From Lytechinus pictus (taxonomy: Eukaryota; Echinodermata; Echinoidea; Temnopleuroida; Toxopneustidae): a stretch of DNA of 64,000 nt. Of the stretch, positions 34,901-44,262 are shown in pieces. The notes under the pieces are model-generated. The model did no database searches, was not told the origin of the DNA, and saw only the letters and a program-made list of their open reading frames with translations. The translations under genes and the position numbers were made by a program. The stretch lies in the NCBI RefSeq assembly GCF_037042905.1, contig NC_087252.1:25282994-25346993 (forward strand), given 5' to 3'. Within the stretch, counting starts at the first letter, position 1, and every line of letters begins with the position of its first letter.

Positions 34901-37900
34901 GTAAAAACTTCACTTTTGGAAATTCGCGGGTTTTTTTTCTTTCTATCTCTCTCTCCCTCTCTCTTCTTTTCTCCCTTCTTCTTCATCTTCTTCTGCAGCT
35001 TCGTTCGTTTCTTGTTATTTTTTTTCTAGCTGTTATTATTTTTTTGGTTCAAGACAACAAAAGGGGGAGAAAGAAAGTGGAAATCGAACAAAATAACCAG
35101 TTGCAAATTATATCAAAAAGGTTATCTACACTTTTATATTCTTATGTATGTTCCGGTTAGTGAAATTTCCAATCGTTTCAAGCGAACTGTGTCATGGTAC
35201 GGGATGTAGTCGAAACTGCAAGCAATATATCATGCTTAATTATGATCTGTCATTTGGAATTAGATGAAATAAACACTGATATCGGTCGTATAGGGAACGA
35301 ACACCCAAAGATGTTCTCATGTATACCATTGCCTAAAGTTAACGCTGGCATTCAAGTAGTAGAATGAGCTTGCAATTAAAAAACAAATGAGTATAGCAGA
35401 TGGATTCGAGGTGACACGACATTTGCTCCTGCGACATTTGCTCCTGCGACATTTGCTCCTGTGACATTTGCCCCTGCGACATTTGCCCCGGTCTTGATAT
35501 CTCAGAGGGCATAGAGTTAGGATTATAAAAGATTTTTTGTTCAGAATCATGTTAAGACAAGGGATAGGGTTTCTTCAGTTTTGGAGGTTAGAATTTTTTT
35601 CACACCCTCTAATGAAGGATTTTTTTCTTGACATGTGGAACCATTAGAAAATAAATAGCCATGCATTTTATAATCCATAACATATAGGGCACATATTTCA
35701 TATTACGTCACAAACCAAAATCTTGAAATTTTAATAACCGCACCAATGATTTTTTTATTAATTCTGGCATTTTTACAACGACCTGTCTTTTCGTCAGGGT
35801 GAACTTTCCTTTCAATATTTGGTCGCATGTTCATCATATTACAATGTGCGGTAACTTATTTTTTTTTTAATTTAATCTCAGTTTTCAGGTGTCCACGAAA
35901 GGAACACATATATTGTGATCCTCCTGACCTGCCGGCAAGAGTGACATCGTTGCCCCCTCCTCCTCGCTCGTGGATTGAATACGTAAGTATCATTTAATCT
36001 CTGTCGACCCCCCCCCCCCCCTCCCTACCACCACTTTCCAGGCTTACAACTACCCTGGCCCTTTCTCCATGTACTTCAGTCTCAGATTTTAGGAGCATAG
36101 ATTTAGATTTAGACTTATTTATTTCCGTTCAACAATTTTTGTTTCAAATTATAATCAAAGTAACAATACGTATTCAATATAATCGATAACACAGACAAAT
36201 CAGTGAAATTTCGTAACAAATGTTGAATATAAATTAAACAAAACTACAATTTGTTGCAATAATTTTATCTATAAAAAGAAAATAAAAATGAAAAGAAAAG
36301 CAAAAGCTTGTAGAGAAGGTAAGCCCCTAAACTTAGTTTCAATACTAATTATAAACAAACTATGTATACAACTATATACAAAAATCGAGACGGACACAGA
36401 AGACAAACTTAAAACAAGTAATCCACAAATATCAAAATAAAACGAATAAGCGACAACAAAAAGAAGAGAAAGTAGTTCAAATAATAATAATTACAGTGGT
36501 AACACACAAAAAAGTACTTACAAAATTACAATAGGGAGGGAAAAGTGGCAAGGAAAGAAAGAGGGAGATAAGGGAGGTGCAAATAAAAAGTGCAAATGAA
36601 AAGAGGAACATGGCAGGTGCATAATAGATGAATTAAAGAAATGAGGTTTTAAACTGCCTTGTTGGATACATGTCTTTGCTGGTTTTGGTAAATGTTTGAA
36701 CCCCAGCTACAGGCCTATAGTCTGCTGTGAAGAAATTAAGTGCAGTGTGCTGAAATGTGTCAACAGTGTGGAGCAATATATGAAATAATCTTTACAGTTT
36801 TAAAATTGAAGGTTGATTGAATATTTTGCTGGGTTGAATTATTTATCATGGATATTCATTCGTCAATTAGTGAAAGCTCACACTGCAGGGCCGCGGAACG
36901 GTTTTGAAAGTGGGGGGGGGGGGGTGAGCAAAAAGTAAGGGGCTGACCATGCAAAAAATCACAATCAGATGTTCATTTGTACGTGTTTGTACACGGTTTT
37001 GTAAAAAAAAAAGTGGGGGAGCTGAAGCCAACCCAGATCCCCCCTCCCCCGTTTTTGCGACCCCTGCTCCGTAGAGGTGTCCACAGTGTGAAGTTACTTC
37101 CACCTTTTTGAATTTGAGTACTTAGTGTGGAACACATTGTCCACTGGATGAACGACAGACTTTGAAAACAATGTGAATTATACAGGGCCTACTGAGACAA
37201 CACGATGAACCCACTGTTAACATACTGTGAAAACACAGTGAACACGAAGTTTGACACTAAACATAAACCTACTGTGAATGCATTGTGTAAAAATGTTGAA
37301 TACACTGTGAAAAATGCTGAATGCACTGTGAACATACTGTGAACACAATGATTGAACACAGTGTGACAATATGAACACACTGTTAATAGACTGTAAACAT
37401 GTGGATCACACTGTGGGACACTGAAAACATTGTGAACGCTTTGTAAACATACAGTGAAAACACTGCCTTTATGTACTGAGAAGACAATGTAAACACACTG
37501 TGAAATCACTGTGAGCACTTTTTGATACTGTGAACCCAGGTCTTCTGTAAACGCACTGTGAAAAGATTGTGATATACTGTAAACACTCTATTTAACACAG
37601 TGAAACAAACACTGTAAGCATAATTATACTGTGAAATAATTGTGATCACACTATTTGATACTGTTACCATAGGCCTACTGTAAACGCCTAGTGGAAACTC
37701 TGTGAACATTGTGTGAAAACACTGTGAACACACTGCAAACATATTATGTGAGTGTGAACGCAATTTGAACATTCTGTGAAACAATGGGAATACAGTGTTT
37801 GACACTGTGAACACACTTAAAATAGTGTGAAAACATTGTGAACACACTGTAAAGTTGTAAACGTACTGTAAATTCATTGTGAAGACACTGCGACCACATT

Positions 37901-38628
37901 GTGAACATCCTGTGAAAACACTGTGAACATACTGTTAATATATTCTGTGAGTGTTAACACATTGTGAACATTCTATGAAAGCAAGTGTTTGACACTTTGA
38001 ACACACTGAAAACATACTGTGAAATCACCGTGGGCTCTGTTTGATACTGTAAACATATAGGCATTATCTGTAAACGCATTGTGAAAGCACTGTGAACACG
38101 TTGTGAACATACTGTGAAATCACTGAGTACACACTGTAAACATAATGAGAACAAATTGTGAACATTCTGTGAAAACTCTTTGAAGACACTGTTTAACACT
38201 GAACACACTGTGAACACAGTGCGAAGACACTGTTAATATAATACACTGTATATGGGATCACATTTTGGTACGCTGTGTTATTTCGAATAAGTAAGCCGCC
38301 CTCTCCTATCTTGATATCTATGAATGTCGGTCTAAAGGTTTATTATGATATTTAATTATATCGTCTTAATCTTCTCAACCCATCACAGGAATACGAAGAT
38401 GGTTCCTTTATGACGTCATATGAAGAATGCAACTCGATCAGGGATGACGAACTGCAAGAGCTCTCGACCACCTTTCCCGGCCACGCCCCGAGAGCACACC
38501 GCTCTCTCAGCCGAACGATATCGACACTCAGTCGGCGGGGGCTTCGCGACTCTGAAGTGGTGTACGCCAATTTTCCATTCACAAATGTTCTTTCGAGGAT
38601 AAAAGCGATTGGATGGTCCTACTTCTGA
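22889..38628 (+). CDS. Ig-superfamily type I membrane receptor (eight exons)
   Basis: Coding exons: 22889-22928, 25216-25376, 26997-27225, 28689-29012, 31712-31942, 34313-34453, 35882-35982 and 38389-38628. All phases match, giving 488 residues. Residues 14-143 form a V-type Ig domain split by a phase-0 intron: the first cysteine is in VTLPCSHGW, followed by ATWYL, and the second is in NSGVYFC. Residues 144-252 form a second Ig-like domain (TLKCSAY, LVWTA, DNGKWVECGI). Residues 253-328 are a cysteine-rich stalk. One helix (about 350-370, MSISLYVIIGAGILIILSV) is followed by WRKRKG, the stop-transfer signal. The tail has LPPPPR, several tyrosines (EHIYCD, WIEYEYED, TSYEEC) and VVYANF, which fits a YxNx Grb2-type SH2 site and nearly fits an ITIM. 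Many N-glycosylation sites are extracellular. I do not recognise a specific orthologue. A cell-surface recognition or adhesion role is inferred. The link to the first exon is the weakest part. Confidence 0.75.
23380..24125 (+). repeat. (CAT/CAC)n microsatellite
   Basis: A long imperfect run of CAT, CAC and GTAGCACCATCATC units in the first intron of the Ig receptor. It produces Ser/Pro-, His- and Met-rich frames, up to 199 codons, that are not genes. Similar blocks occur at 24785-25175 and 26905-26995. Confidence 0.9.
24219..24580 (+). mobile_element. tRNA-derived SINE, family B
   Basis: The head GGAGCCGTGGTGTAGTGGTT has an A box, and GTGTTCGAATCCC forms a B box. A conserved body follows, and the 3' end AAGCGCTTAGACACGTC and ATTAAGCGCTATATAAAAGC leads into an (ATT)n tail. 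That 3' module is common in marine invertebrate SINEs. Confidence 0.8.
24561..24772 (-). mobile_element. tRNA-derived SINE, family C (truncated copy)
   Basis: Reverse orientation. The head is at the right end (complement of CACTGGGCCACAATGCTCC) with a GGATTCGAACCC B-box complement. It shares the (ATT)n tail with the family B copy, so the two SINEs lie tail to tail. Full relatives are at 33763-34040 and 47261-47545. Confidence 0.75.
24785..25175 (+). repeat. (CAT/CAC)n microsatellite, second block
   Basis: Imperfect CACCAT and CATCAT triplets, immediately upstream of the second coding exon of the Ig receptor. Confidence 0.85.
25216..25376 (+). CDS. Ig receptor, exon 2: first half of the V domain
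   Basis: The acceptor GCATGTAG follows a pyrimidine-rich tract; phase 1 in, phase 0 out at ACT/GTGAGT. The frame contains GESVTLPCSHGWNLS and ends ATWYLT, which are strands B and C of a V-type Ig fold. Confidence 0.75.
25403..25502. repeat. Small foldback after exon 2
   Basis: TACACCAACGAAACCGACT and its inverted partner AGTCGGTTTCATTGGTGTG flank a short loop. GATC-rich relatives continue to about 25930. Confidence 0.6.
26590..26890 (+). mobile_element. LINE 3' end fragment
   Basis: Non-coding AT-rich DNA ending in GGAAATGGAAAATAAACTTG with a short repeated tail, a form seen at LINE 3' ends. No coding sequence remains. Confidence 0.45.
26997..27225 (+). CDS. Ig receptor, exon 3: second half of the V domain
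   Basis: The acceptor CATAACAG opens in phase 0; the donor AGTG/GTAAGT leaves phase 1. The frame runs NPDRTDTVASHEC to the strand F motif TNSGVYFC and ends VKLTVS. It has one NQT glycosylation site and two extra cysteines before strand D that could pair with each other. Confidence 0.8.
27318..27534. mobile_element. MITE with CAGGGGGTGTTTCACAAA ends
   Basis: The left end CAGGGGGTGTTTCACAAA is mirrored by TTTGTGAAACATCCCCCTG. Both inner arms carry TTAAGT repeats. It lies about 90 bases after exon 3 of the Ig receptor. Confidence 0.8.
28080..28220 (-). mobile_element. LINE 3' tail fragment
   Basis: The complement ends ...AAATAAAAGAATTGAATTG with a pentanucleotide-like tail, similar to the tail at 55205-55245. 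Confidence 0.45.
28689..29012 (+). CDS. Ig receptor, exon 4: second Ig-like domain
   Basis: Phase 1 to phase 1, 108 codons, one whole domain in one exon. Strand B is ETLKCSAY, the tryptophan is in LVWTAQD, and strand F is DNGKWVECGI. The exon ends MVKG. The single-exon, phase 1-1 layout is the usual one for Ig C-type domains. Confidence 0.85.
29939..30549. mobile_element. TTAA-flanked MITE, family 2
   Basis: TTAA plus AGGGGAATCCA at the left and TGGATTCCCCT plus TTAA at the right, 611 bp. The internal organisation resembles family 1 (a run about pressure-like AAGTTATGA motifs) but the ends differ. Non-coding. Confidence 0.8.
30660..31290 (+). repeat. Tandem array of about 110-bp CACTGTG units
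   Basis: Four to five imperfect units contain ATGTGATTCACAATGTTAAA, TTCACACTGTGGACATCTCG and ACTGTGTGGGTGTTCACA. They lie in the intron between the Ig domain and stalk exons. Confidence 0.75.
31712..31942 (+). CDS. Ig receptor, exon 5: cysteine-rich stalk
   Basis: The AAACAG acceptor is phase 1 and the GCTG/GTAAGA donor phase 1, with 77 codons. Six cysteines, including NTCCQ and ILCCTG, and N-glycosylation sites NET, NSS and NNT are visible. The end (NGDIAILCC to LQFNIAG) resembles the last strands of an Ig fold, so it may be a degenerate third domain. There is no match I recognise. Confidence 0.7.
32347..32597. mobile_element. Near-perfect palindromic GGTGTT element
   Basis: The arms contain CTCCGGTGTTGATTTGACAC and ATATATGTCCACACCAGAGA, and are repeated in inverted order on the right. 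The ends resemble those of the 11408-11646 element. The fold would consume almost the whole 250 bp. Confidence 0.8.
32822..32946 (+). repeat. (CTTA)n microsatellite
   Basis: About thirty tetranucleotide units TTAC/CTTA with a few variants such as TACGTGC. Confidence 0.9.
33147..33493. mobile_element. Element with CAGTGGCGTACTTAGG ends
   Basis: The left end CAGTGGCGTACTTAGG pairs with CCGTAGGTACGCTAGTG. The inside carries repeated TTCAAGCTCGTCAGGGGG and TTGACAAGCAAAAAAAAA blocks and G runs. Confidence 0.7.
33763..34040 (-). mobile_element. tRNA-derived SINE, family C
   Basis: The (ATA)n tail is at the left, followed by the conserved 3' module. The tRNA-like head is at the right (complement of CCACTGGGCCACAACGCTCC), with the B-box complement GGGATTCGAACCC. 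Confidence 0.8.
34313..34453 (+). CDS. Ig receptor, exon 6: transmembrane segment
   Basis: The TTTTGCAG acceptor is phase 1 and the AAAG/GTAAGA donor phase 1, with 47 codons. An acidic juxtamembrane stretch (DAEETVSESS) precedes a helix of about 21 hydrophobic residues and the basic WRKRKG. Confidence 0.85.
34625..34898. mobile_element. MITE of the AAGAGTTACGATTGAT family
   Basis: The ends GGGCCCCGTCTTACAA and CGTAAGACGGGCCCC are inverted. The copies at 41177-41448 and 15852-16120 belong to the same family. Confidence 0.8.
35404..35492 (+). repeat. Five tandem 16-bp units
   Basis: The unit CGACATTTGCTCCTG(T) is repeated about five times with minor changes (GCCCCTG, GCCCCGG). It lies in the intron before exon 7 of the Ig receptor. 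Confidence 0.85.
35882..35982 (+). CDS. Ig receptor, exon 7: proximal cytoplasmic tail
   Basis: Only the CTCAG acceptor at 35881 keeps the frame (VFRCPRKEHIYCDPP). The alternative TTTTCAG six bases further leads to a stop. The exon ends PPPPRSWIEY in phase 0 at a GTAAGT donor. LPPPP resembles an EVH1-binding motif. Confidence 0.75.
36104..36640 (-). mobile_element. LINE 3' UTR fragment
   Basis: Reverse copy of the non-coding 3' part of the LINE at 42182-43146. Both share the TAGATTTAGATTT tail, TTATTTCCGTTCAA and AATAAGCGACAACAAAAAG when aligned on the same strand. Confidence 0.75.
36880..37080. mobile_element. G-run-rich element fragment
   Basis: Begins GGGCCGCGGAACGGTTTTG, has G and C runs, and ends near CGACCCCTGCTCCG. 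It interrupts CACTGTG repeat DNA, which resumes at GTGTCCACAGTGTGAAG. Confidence 0.5.
37080..38250 (+). repeat. 1.2-kb degenerate array of AACACACTGTGAA units
   Basis: Dozens of short imperfect units such as AACACTGTGAACACACTG are spaced by about 11-30 bp. The opposite strand shows only Val/Phe/His-rich artefact frames. The array sits directly upstream of the last exon of the Ig receptor. Confidence 0.85.
38389..38628 (+). CDS. Ig receptor, exon 8: distal cytoplasmic tail
   Basis: The ATCACAG acceptor is phase 0, with 79 codons and then TGA. It contains EYEDGS, TSYEEC, a Ser/Arg-rich stretch (RSLSRTISTLSRRG) that could be phosphorylated by basophilic kinases, and the motif SEVVYANF. It ends WSYF. 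Confidence 0.8.
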   Translation, partial: EYEDGSFMTSYEECNSIRDDELQELSTTFPGHAPRAHRSLSRTISTLSRRGLRDSEVVYANFPFTNVLSRIKAIGWSYF

Positions 38629-38907
38629 TGATGTGATGTCTTCTTATGCAAAACAACAGAACCGATGGATTGCGATGCAGACGTTGCGGGTGCTGCCGAC
38701 GATGGCATCTTTTTCGCATCCAGTGTCATGTTCTGGCACCAAATTTAGTGTTATATCGATGATGATTTTTAGCTCCATTTTAATAGAAGTCCCTGATTAT
38801 GGTGAAGGTGCAGACTTCATCACAGGGCAAGAGGTCAAAATTGAAAAAAAAAATTTAACCAGACTCTCCGAACCATGGTTGCATTTTATCTGAGTGTGAG
38901 GTCCTTA

Positions 38908-39148
38908 CCATGGCCGTACGCAGCGTAAAAATTTTGAGAACTTACATTTTTCTTACTGAAAATTTTCACAAAAATCACCAAAAGTGTGCAAGAAAACGAA
39001 ATTCTATTTCACTTAAGCAAATGCAAAAGCGCTCCCATGACAAGCTCGGTTTATTTTCAAGTTTATGTGTAGGTGTCTTTCCCGGATGCCCCCCCCCAAA
39101 AAAAAAAAAATAAATAAATAAATAAAAAATCAGTACATACGGCCATGG
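38908..39148. mobile_element. Element with CCATGGCCGTA ends
   Basis: The left end CCATGGCCGTACGC and the right end GTACATACGGCCATGG are inverted. It has an internal C run followed by an (AAAT)n tract. It lies in the 3' flank of the Ig receptor. Confidence 0.65.
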
Positions 39149-39149
39149 T

Positions 39150-40100
39150 TCTAGGCCTGTACATGGTCTAATGACATCCGAATGTCCACTTTCTGTTTAT
39201 TTGTTTATTGATCACTTGTCAAATCGACACTCTGGCTTATTTTTTTTACTTCTGGCCTTGTATTTTGTCTTTTACTCGTTGGTCTCCAAATGTAATTTTT
39301 TCTAAATATAGTTTTTTAATTTTAAATTTGCTATTATCAGAAATTTAAAATATAACACAAATGAAAACAAAACCATTGTAGGCCTTTTTATGTAAGTATT
39401 TATATACTATGTCTAATCAAAATTTGATTCACTGTACCACTTACTTGATTTACTATAACTATCACTTGGCAAATTATCTTTTAATTCTTTTTCCATTCCG
39501 TCTATATTGTCGGGAGGTTTCATATTTCAATTTGTCTGTACATCGCCTCGGTTAATCTCAACTTTTCTCTAGTTCTCTTTCAAATGGTCTAATTTCCAAG
39601 AGATCGTCGGTGTAATAATTAATAGTTAACATGATTAAATGGTTATATGAATAGTTATGATGATAAATGATGATATCCTTGAGATTAAATGAATTGGGAA
39701 ACTGGGGAAATGAATTTTACCGAACAAAATTATTGAATACCGAATTTGACTTTGTTTAACATATTTAACAATATCTGTTTCTGTCTGAAAGTATTAATGC
39801 AATGCATGACTATTATCTGACATGCATGTATTGTTTTATTTTTTTTCAGGTTTTATATAGTGTGTGATTTATTATGTGCATTTAACTGTTTGAAATATAT
39901 ATATATGTATATTTGATTTGCACATGACTGTAAAAATGTAAAGCAATAATTTATTATAATCTTCAGGATGGTGGCACAGGGTGTGTGGCGATCGCTCTCA
40001 GTGACTTATCAAGTAAAAAAATAAAAAAATAATGAATAAAAAGAAAGTAAGAATTTAATTAAGAGTGTTCTGAGCCGTGTAACCACAGTTTAAAACAGTG
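39150..40100. other. AT-rich 3' flank of the Ig receptor gene
   Basis: No exon seen. AATAAA hexamers occur here and near 40147, and could end the receptor transcript, but none stands out. Confidence 0.35.
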
Positions 40101-40483
40101 AGGGACGATTCCATACGGGACATTTTGACAACAATTTATAGTCTCTTAGCAGAATGCTTCAGCAATAAAACTTTCTTTTTTGTCTAACGATAAAGTTAAA
40201 GCGGGTAGTGATGTAAAAAACTGATGACCAACAAAACAAAAATGCTGGGTACGGGTGAATTAAAAGTGTAAGTGTTGTGTGTCTTACATGACCGTCAGAA
40301 ATGTCCCGTACGACACGCAAAATTTTCACCCCTAATTCATCAATGGAAAATATTTTTGTTGGTAGTCATTATTTTACATATCCATGTACCCTGCATTACC
40401 ACAAAACAAGTTCCTTGTCTGTTAGGACGGCAGGTGGAAAAGTGTTGTGAAAATGGCTGATCCTTCTAGCATGGAATCGCCCT
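40101..40483. mobile_element. MITE with AGGGACGATTCCAT ends
   Basis: The left end AGGGACGATTCCATACGGG pairs with CATGGAATCGCCCT. A second inner pair, CGGGACATTT and AAATGTCCCG, supports a foldback. Confidence 0.7.
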
Positions 40484-41010
40484 GAGTCTTTTTTTTCGGT
40501 TATCCTAGGTATGTAGTTAAAGTTGCTCCGCCTCTGAAAATTTTGAATAGCCTTTTCAGAGAGTGTCACAGTTTGTTTATTGATTGCAATTCAAGGGACT
40601 CGCTCAGTTACATGTACAACAAAAATGGAATTTGTCATTCCATGCCAACCTTGATTGTGGTTGGCTGCTGAGCCCTGTTACCATGGTAGTTGCCATTTTG
40701 GCAAAGTTGCAATAGTTGTACCTCTTTATGCAGTCAGTCTATTAATTACATGTTTTGGTGTATTTTCTATGAAAACCATATATTAATTTTAATTAATGTA
40801 TATTTATTATATTTATATCGTCGCTCCATTGTTACAGGCATTTATCTAATTGGTCGACATTGTTAATGACATTATGTTTTTAATTGTATGTTAATGATAC
40901 AACATGTAAATTCGCTCTAAATAAAATGACACACACACCTGATACAGCATTTTCCAGTAGCAATCTTTTGATTTATTTTCTCTCTACATAAGTTCTCAAC
41001 GAACCACCTA

Positions 41011-41175
41011 GGCCCCCATTTCATAAAAATCTGCTATGACAGCAAGTCTTGCTAGAAATGTCAACTACCATGACAACAGAGAAAATTCTGATTTTGCTTG
41101 GTTCTTCCGATGCAAGGTGATATTCCAGCAAGACTTGCTATCATAACAACTTTTTTTTTTAATGAAATGGAGCCC
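41011..41175. mobile_element. MITE with CCCATTTCAT ends
   Basis: The left end GGCCCCCATTTCATAAAA is mirrored by AATGAAATGGAGCCC. Inner arms ACAGCAAGTCTTGCT and AGCAAGACTTGCT are also inverted. Confidence 0.7.
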
Positions 41176-41176
41176 T

Positions 41177-41448
41177 GGGCCCCGTTTTACAAAGAGTTGC
41201 GATTGATCGGTCAACATCTGTATGGAAATCCGTCAATGTCATAATTTTTTCCCAAGGAAATTTGCACAATGTCCTTTGTAAACAAAAAGAAGTCCACAGG
41301 CTTTTCAAGAAAACGATGAATGTATGAACATACAGCATACCTTAAAAATGTTATGAATAAACATGCATTTTAAACATTGCCGTAGTGGACTTTCCATAGT
41401 TGTGGTTGATCGGATCAATCACATGCAACTCTTTGTAAGACGGGGTCC
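41177..41448. mobile_element. MITE of the AAGAGTTGCGATTGAT family
   Basis: The ends GGGCCCCGTTTTACAAAG and CTTTGTAAGACGGGGTCC are inverted. It directly follows the previous MITE. Confidence 0.8.
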
Positions 41449-41641
41449 AGATTACACTTTTGGTATGTTGTAAATAGAGACCTTCATTTGAAATAATTAC
41501 TGTGATGACGTATTTTTTTTTAAATTGATTGCCTGTATGGCAGTCTGTATCTTGGGTAGATGTGGAACTAGAATAAGGATGTGAAGCCGTGAATTTTATT
41601 CTATTCATTTATATGATTATTTTCAGCCTGGCGTACCCCCT

Positions 41642-42175
41642 TAAAGGACAAGTCCACCCCAAAAAAAAAAAATGGTTTGAAAAAAGTAGACAAATCAATG
41701 AAGCATAACACTAAAAATTTCATCAAAATCGGATGTTTTAAATAAAAAACTGATAACACTTTAGAATTTCTCTTAAGTTTACAAAACAGTTATACGTACA
41801 TCCTGGTTGGTCTGCAAATGAAGAGACTGATGACGTACGTCACCCACTCACTATTTCTTTTGTATTTTATGATATGAAATATTCTCATTTTCTCCTCATT
41901 GTCATGAAACGAAATGTTATTCCTTACTGAACGTGTGTAATTTTCATCGTTTTATCATTTCGGGGTTCAAAATAGCGGGTTCTTATTTTCAAATCCGTAA
42001 AAAATGAAATATTGTATAATTCGAATAAAAAAATAACAAAGGAAAACTGGAGTGAGGGACATCATCGACTCTCTCATTTTGATGTCTCTGAGTTGTGGTA
42101 TAACTGTTTTGTGAAAAATGCTTCTTTGGTTTATCTCTTTTTATCCAAATCAACTTTTTTTTTCTTTGGGGTGGA
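41642..42175. mobile_element. TTAA-type MITE, family 1, right end lost
   Basis: The left end TTAAAGGACAAGTCCACCCC is intact. The interior follows the other copies to CTTTGGGGTGGA, where LINE sequence begins. Confidence 0.7.
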
Positions 42176-42181
42176 AAGTCA

Positions 42182-42597
42182 TGTCAGTTGAACTTATGAA
42201 TATGGATTTTAATAATCGCCTTAAAAAAGATGTCTTATACGCAGAGAGAAAAAAAAATTTCCAAAATAATATTCTTAAAGTGAATGATTTATATCTTTTC
42301 CAACTCGCCCAATTTATGTATAAACTAAATAAAAATGATCTCCCCACAATTTTTTCAAATATGTTTTGTAAAAACTCCTCCATACATGATTACCCAACGA
42401 GACAACGTAATTGTTATCATCTACCCCCAACCCGTACTCTTTTAGCAAAAAACTCTTTCGTCTTTTTTGGACCAGTGTATTGGAATTCACTGCCCAATGA
42501 CTTTAAAGAATCACCAAGCATTAACATTTTCAAGCGCAAACTTAAAAAGATGCTAATTTGTCAATACTCCACACCAACAAGTCAAGCTAATATATAA
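42182..42597 (+). pseudogene. LINE reverse transcriptase, C-terminal remnant
   Basis: About 138 open codons that end in TAA. The end shows the conserved pattern FFGPVYWNSLP followed by a spacer and FKRKLKKML, which closes many CR1, L2 and Rex-like LINE polyproteins. The catalytic YxDD region is absent, so the fragment cannot act as an enzyme. Confidence 0.8.
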
Positions 42598-43146
42598 CTG
42601 TAACTAAACGTATTTACAACTATCATTTAATTATCAACAAATTTGTCTAATATATACTCTAAATAATGTCACTACAGTGTCCTATGACCTGTGCACCTTT
42701 CATGTTCCTCTTTTTATTTTCAGTTTTATTTGCACCACCCTTTTCTCCCCTCTCTTTCCTTTGCCTCCCTTTTCCACTCTTATAATTTCTATTAAAAATT
42801 TTATCATCATTATCGTTATCACTCCAATTATTCAAATTACTTTCCACTTTTTGTTGTCGCTTATACGCTCTATTTTGGTATTTTGTAGATTATGTATTTT
42901 ATTTTTGTTTTCCACCCGTCTCTTGTATATAGGTTATGTTATTTAGTATTGGAACTATGTTTAGGGACTTGCCTTATTTACAAGCTCTGCTTTTCTTGGC
43001 AAGTCCCTCCGTTCAGATAATTTTATCTTCAATATTTGTTATGAAATGTTATAGAACTGTATGTATTATTTTGAACATGTATTTACACTTTACTTTGATT
43101 ATATCTTTTGTTTGAACGGAAATAAATGAATAAATCTAAATCTAAA
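42182..43146 (+). mobile_element. 5'-truncated CR1/L2-type LINE
   Basis: It starts inside the last part of the reverse transcriptase reading frame and runs through a 3' UTR to a TAAATCTAAATCTAAA tail. A second 3' fragment of the family lies at 36104-36640 in reverse. Confidence 0.8.
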
Positions 43147-43324
43147 ATACAGATTTAGGCCTTCCATGGAAGCTGCAGAACAGGAGGTGGGGGTGGGGTC
43201 TGTATCTAGAGTTCTGACTTCAGTCCTTCGATTTTCCATTAAAGTAAAAGTGCTTAAAAAAAAAAACAAGGACAGGGTGAAGAAGAATTGAGAGACCGGA
43301 TTTGTGTCGAACGAAGGAACATGA

Positions 43325-43620
43325 GAGAGAGAGAGAGAGAGGGGGGGGGGGGGAATGAAAATTTAGATAGAAATGATTGGAAAGAGTTAAATACAGGAAG
43401 AAAGAAAGAAAGAAAGAAAAAAAAGAAAAAAAGGAAGAAAGATAGAAAGAAAGAAAACTTAAAAGAAAGAAAGAAAGAAAGGAAGAAAGATAAAAAGAAA
43501 GAAAGAAAGGGGAAAAGCAAATCGAAAAATAATCAAGATCTAGAAAAAAACGAATACGAGAGTGGTGAAAGAGAGGAAGTGAAAAATAAAAACAGAAAAA
43601 GAAAAAGAACTGATGAAAGA
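43325..43620 (+). repeat. (GA)n, (GAAA)n microsatellite
   Basis: GA, G and GAAA runs. They generate Lys/Glu-rich and Phe/Leu-rich artefact frames on both strands. Confidence 0.9.
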
Positions 43621-43639
43621 AAATAGGAAAGAGAGAAAT

Positions 43640-44205
43640 AAGTGGTGATATTATAATTCATATTATGTAAAAGACATCCGTGAGTTGTTAATGAATAAAA
43701 ACGTTCAATCTTTTTTTTTCTCATTAAAAAGTCTATGTTAAAGGTATTAATAGATTACAAATTATTAATTATATTTTCCAATATGCTCTCCATAATAAAA
43801 AAAAATCCAACCTGCAAAGGACAAACTTCAAGGAGGGTGGGTAGATGCGATGCGTGGCTGAGTGTTCGATTTTTTGTTTTATTTGTTTTTGTGCTTTTTT
43901 TTTAACCATAAAAAGGCCTCGAATCATTTTATTTAATGATATTGTAAATGAAAAAAAAAACAGGTTATCCTCCCTGAATATTGTTAAAGAAATGTGTACA
44001 GATTTACTCTAAGTTCCCATCTGGAATAGGCCTAATCAAGTTATTGAAAATGTTTATGTACGATGAATTCTGAAGCAAATTTATGTGTCAACGATTTCAT
44101 GTTCAAACCAAAAAAAGTTCTGGATATGGATCTCCGCAACTTCAACTCTAGAGGGCGCGGAAACACACGAAGAATTTATGAAACACACAGGATCAGACGA
44201 AAATC
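43640..44205. promoter_or_regulatory. Region upstream of ETFB; promoter presumed
   Basis: No gene seen. AT-rich up to about 44.1 kb. The last 110 bases before the ETFB ATG become less AT-rich and contain AGAGGGCGCGGAAAC. No clear TATA box is seen. Confidence 0.35.
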
Positions 44206-44208
44206 AAA

Positions 44209-44262
44209 ATGGCCCTCCGTGTTCTTGTTGGCGTGAAAAGAGTGATAGATTATGCAGTTAAG
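44209..44262 (+). CDS. ETFB: ETFB exon 1
   Basis: The ATG in CAAAATGG gives 18 codons, ending DYAVK at AAG/GTAAGT. It is the only start that yields the conserved LRVLVGVKR strand. Confidence 0.95.

Noticed and set aside
35888..35982. Alternative acceptor TTTTCAG for Ig receptor exon 7
   Set aside because: Using it shifts the frame to a stop; the CTCAG six bases earlier keeps the phase.
37080..38250. CRISPR-like array
   Set aside because: Units are short and degenerate with no constant spacer length, in a eukaryotic intron.
38580..38600. Canonical ITIM in the receptor tail
   Set aside because: VVYANF has Phe where the consensus needs Ile, Val or Leu; recorded only as a near match and as a YxNx site.
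43288..43626. Lys/Glu-rich open frame and its Phe-rich antisense
   Set aside because: Caused by GA and GAAA microsatellites.
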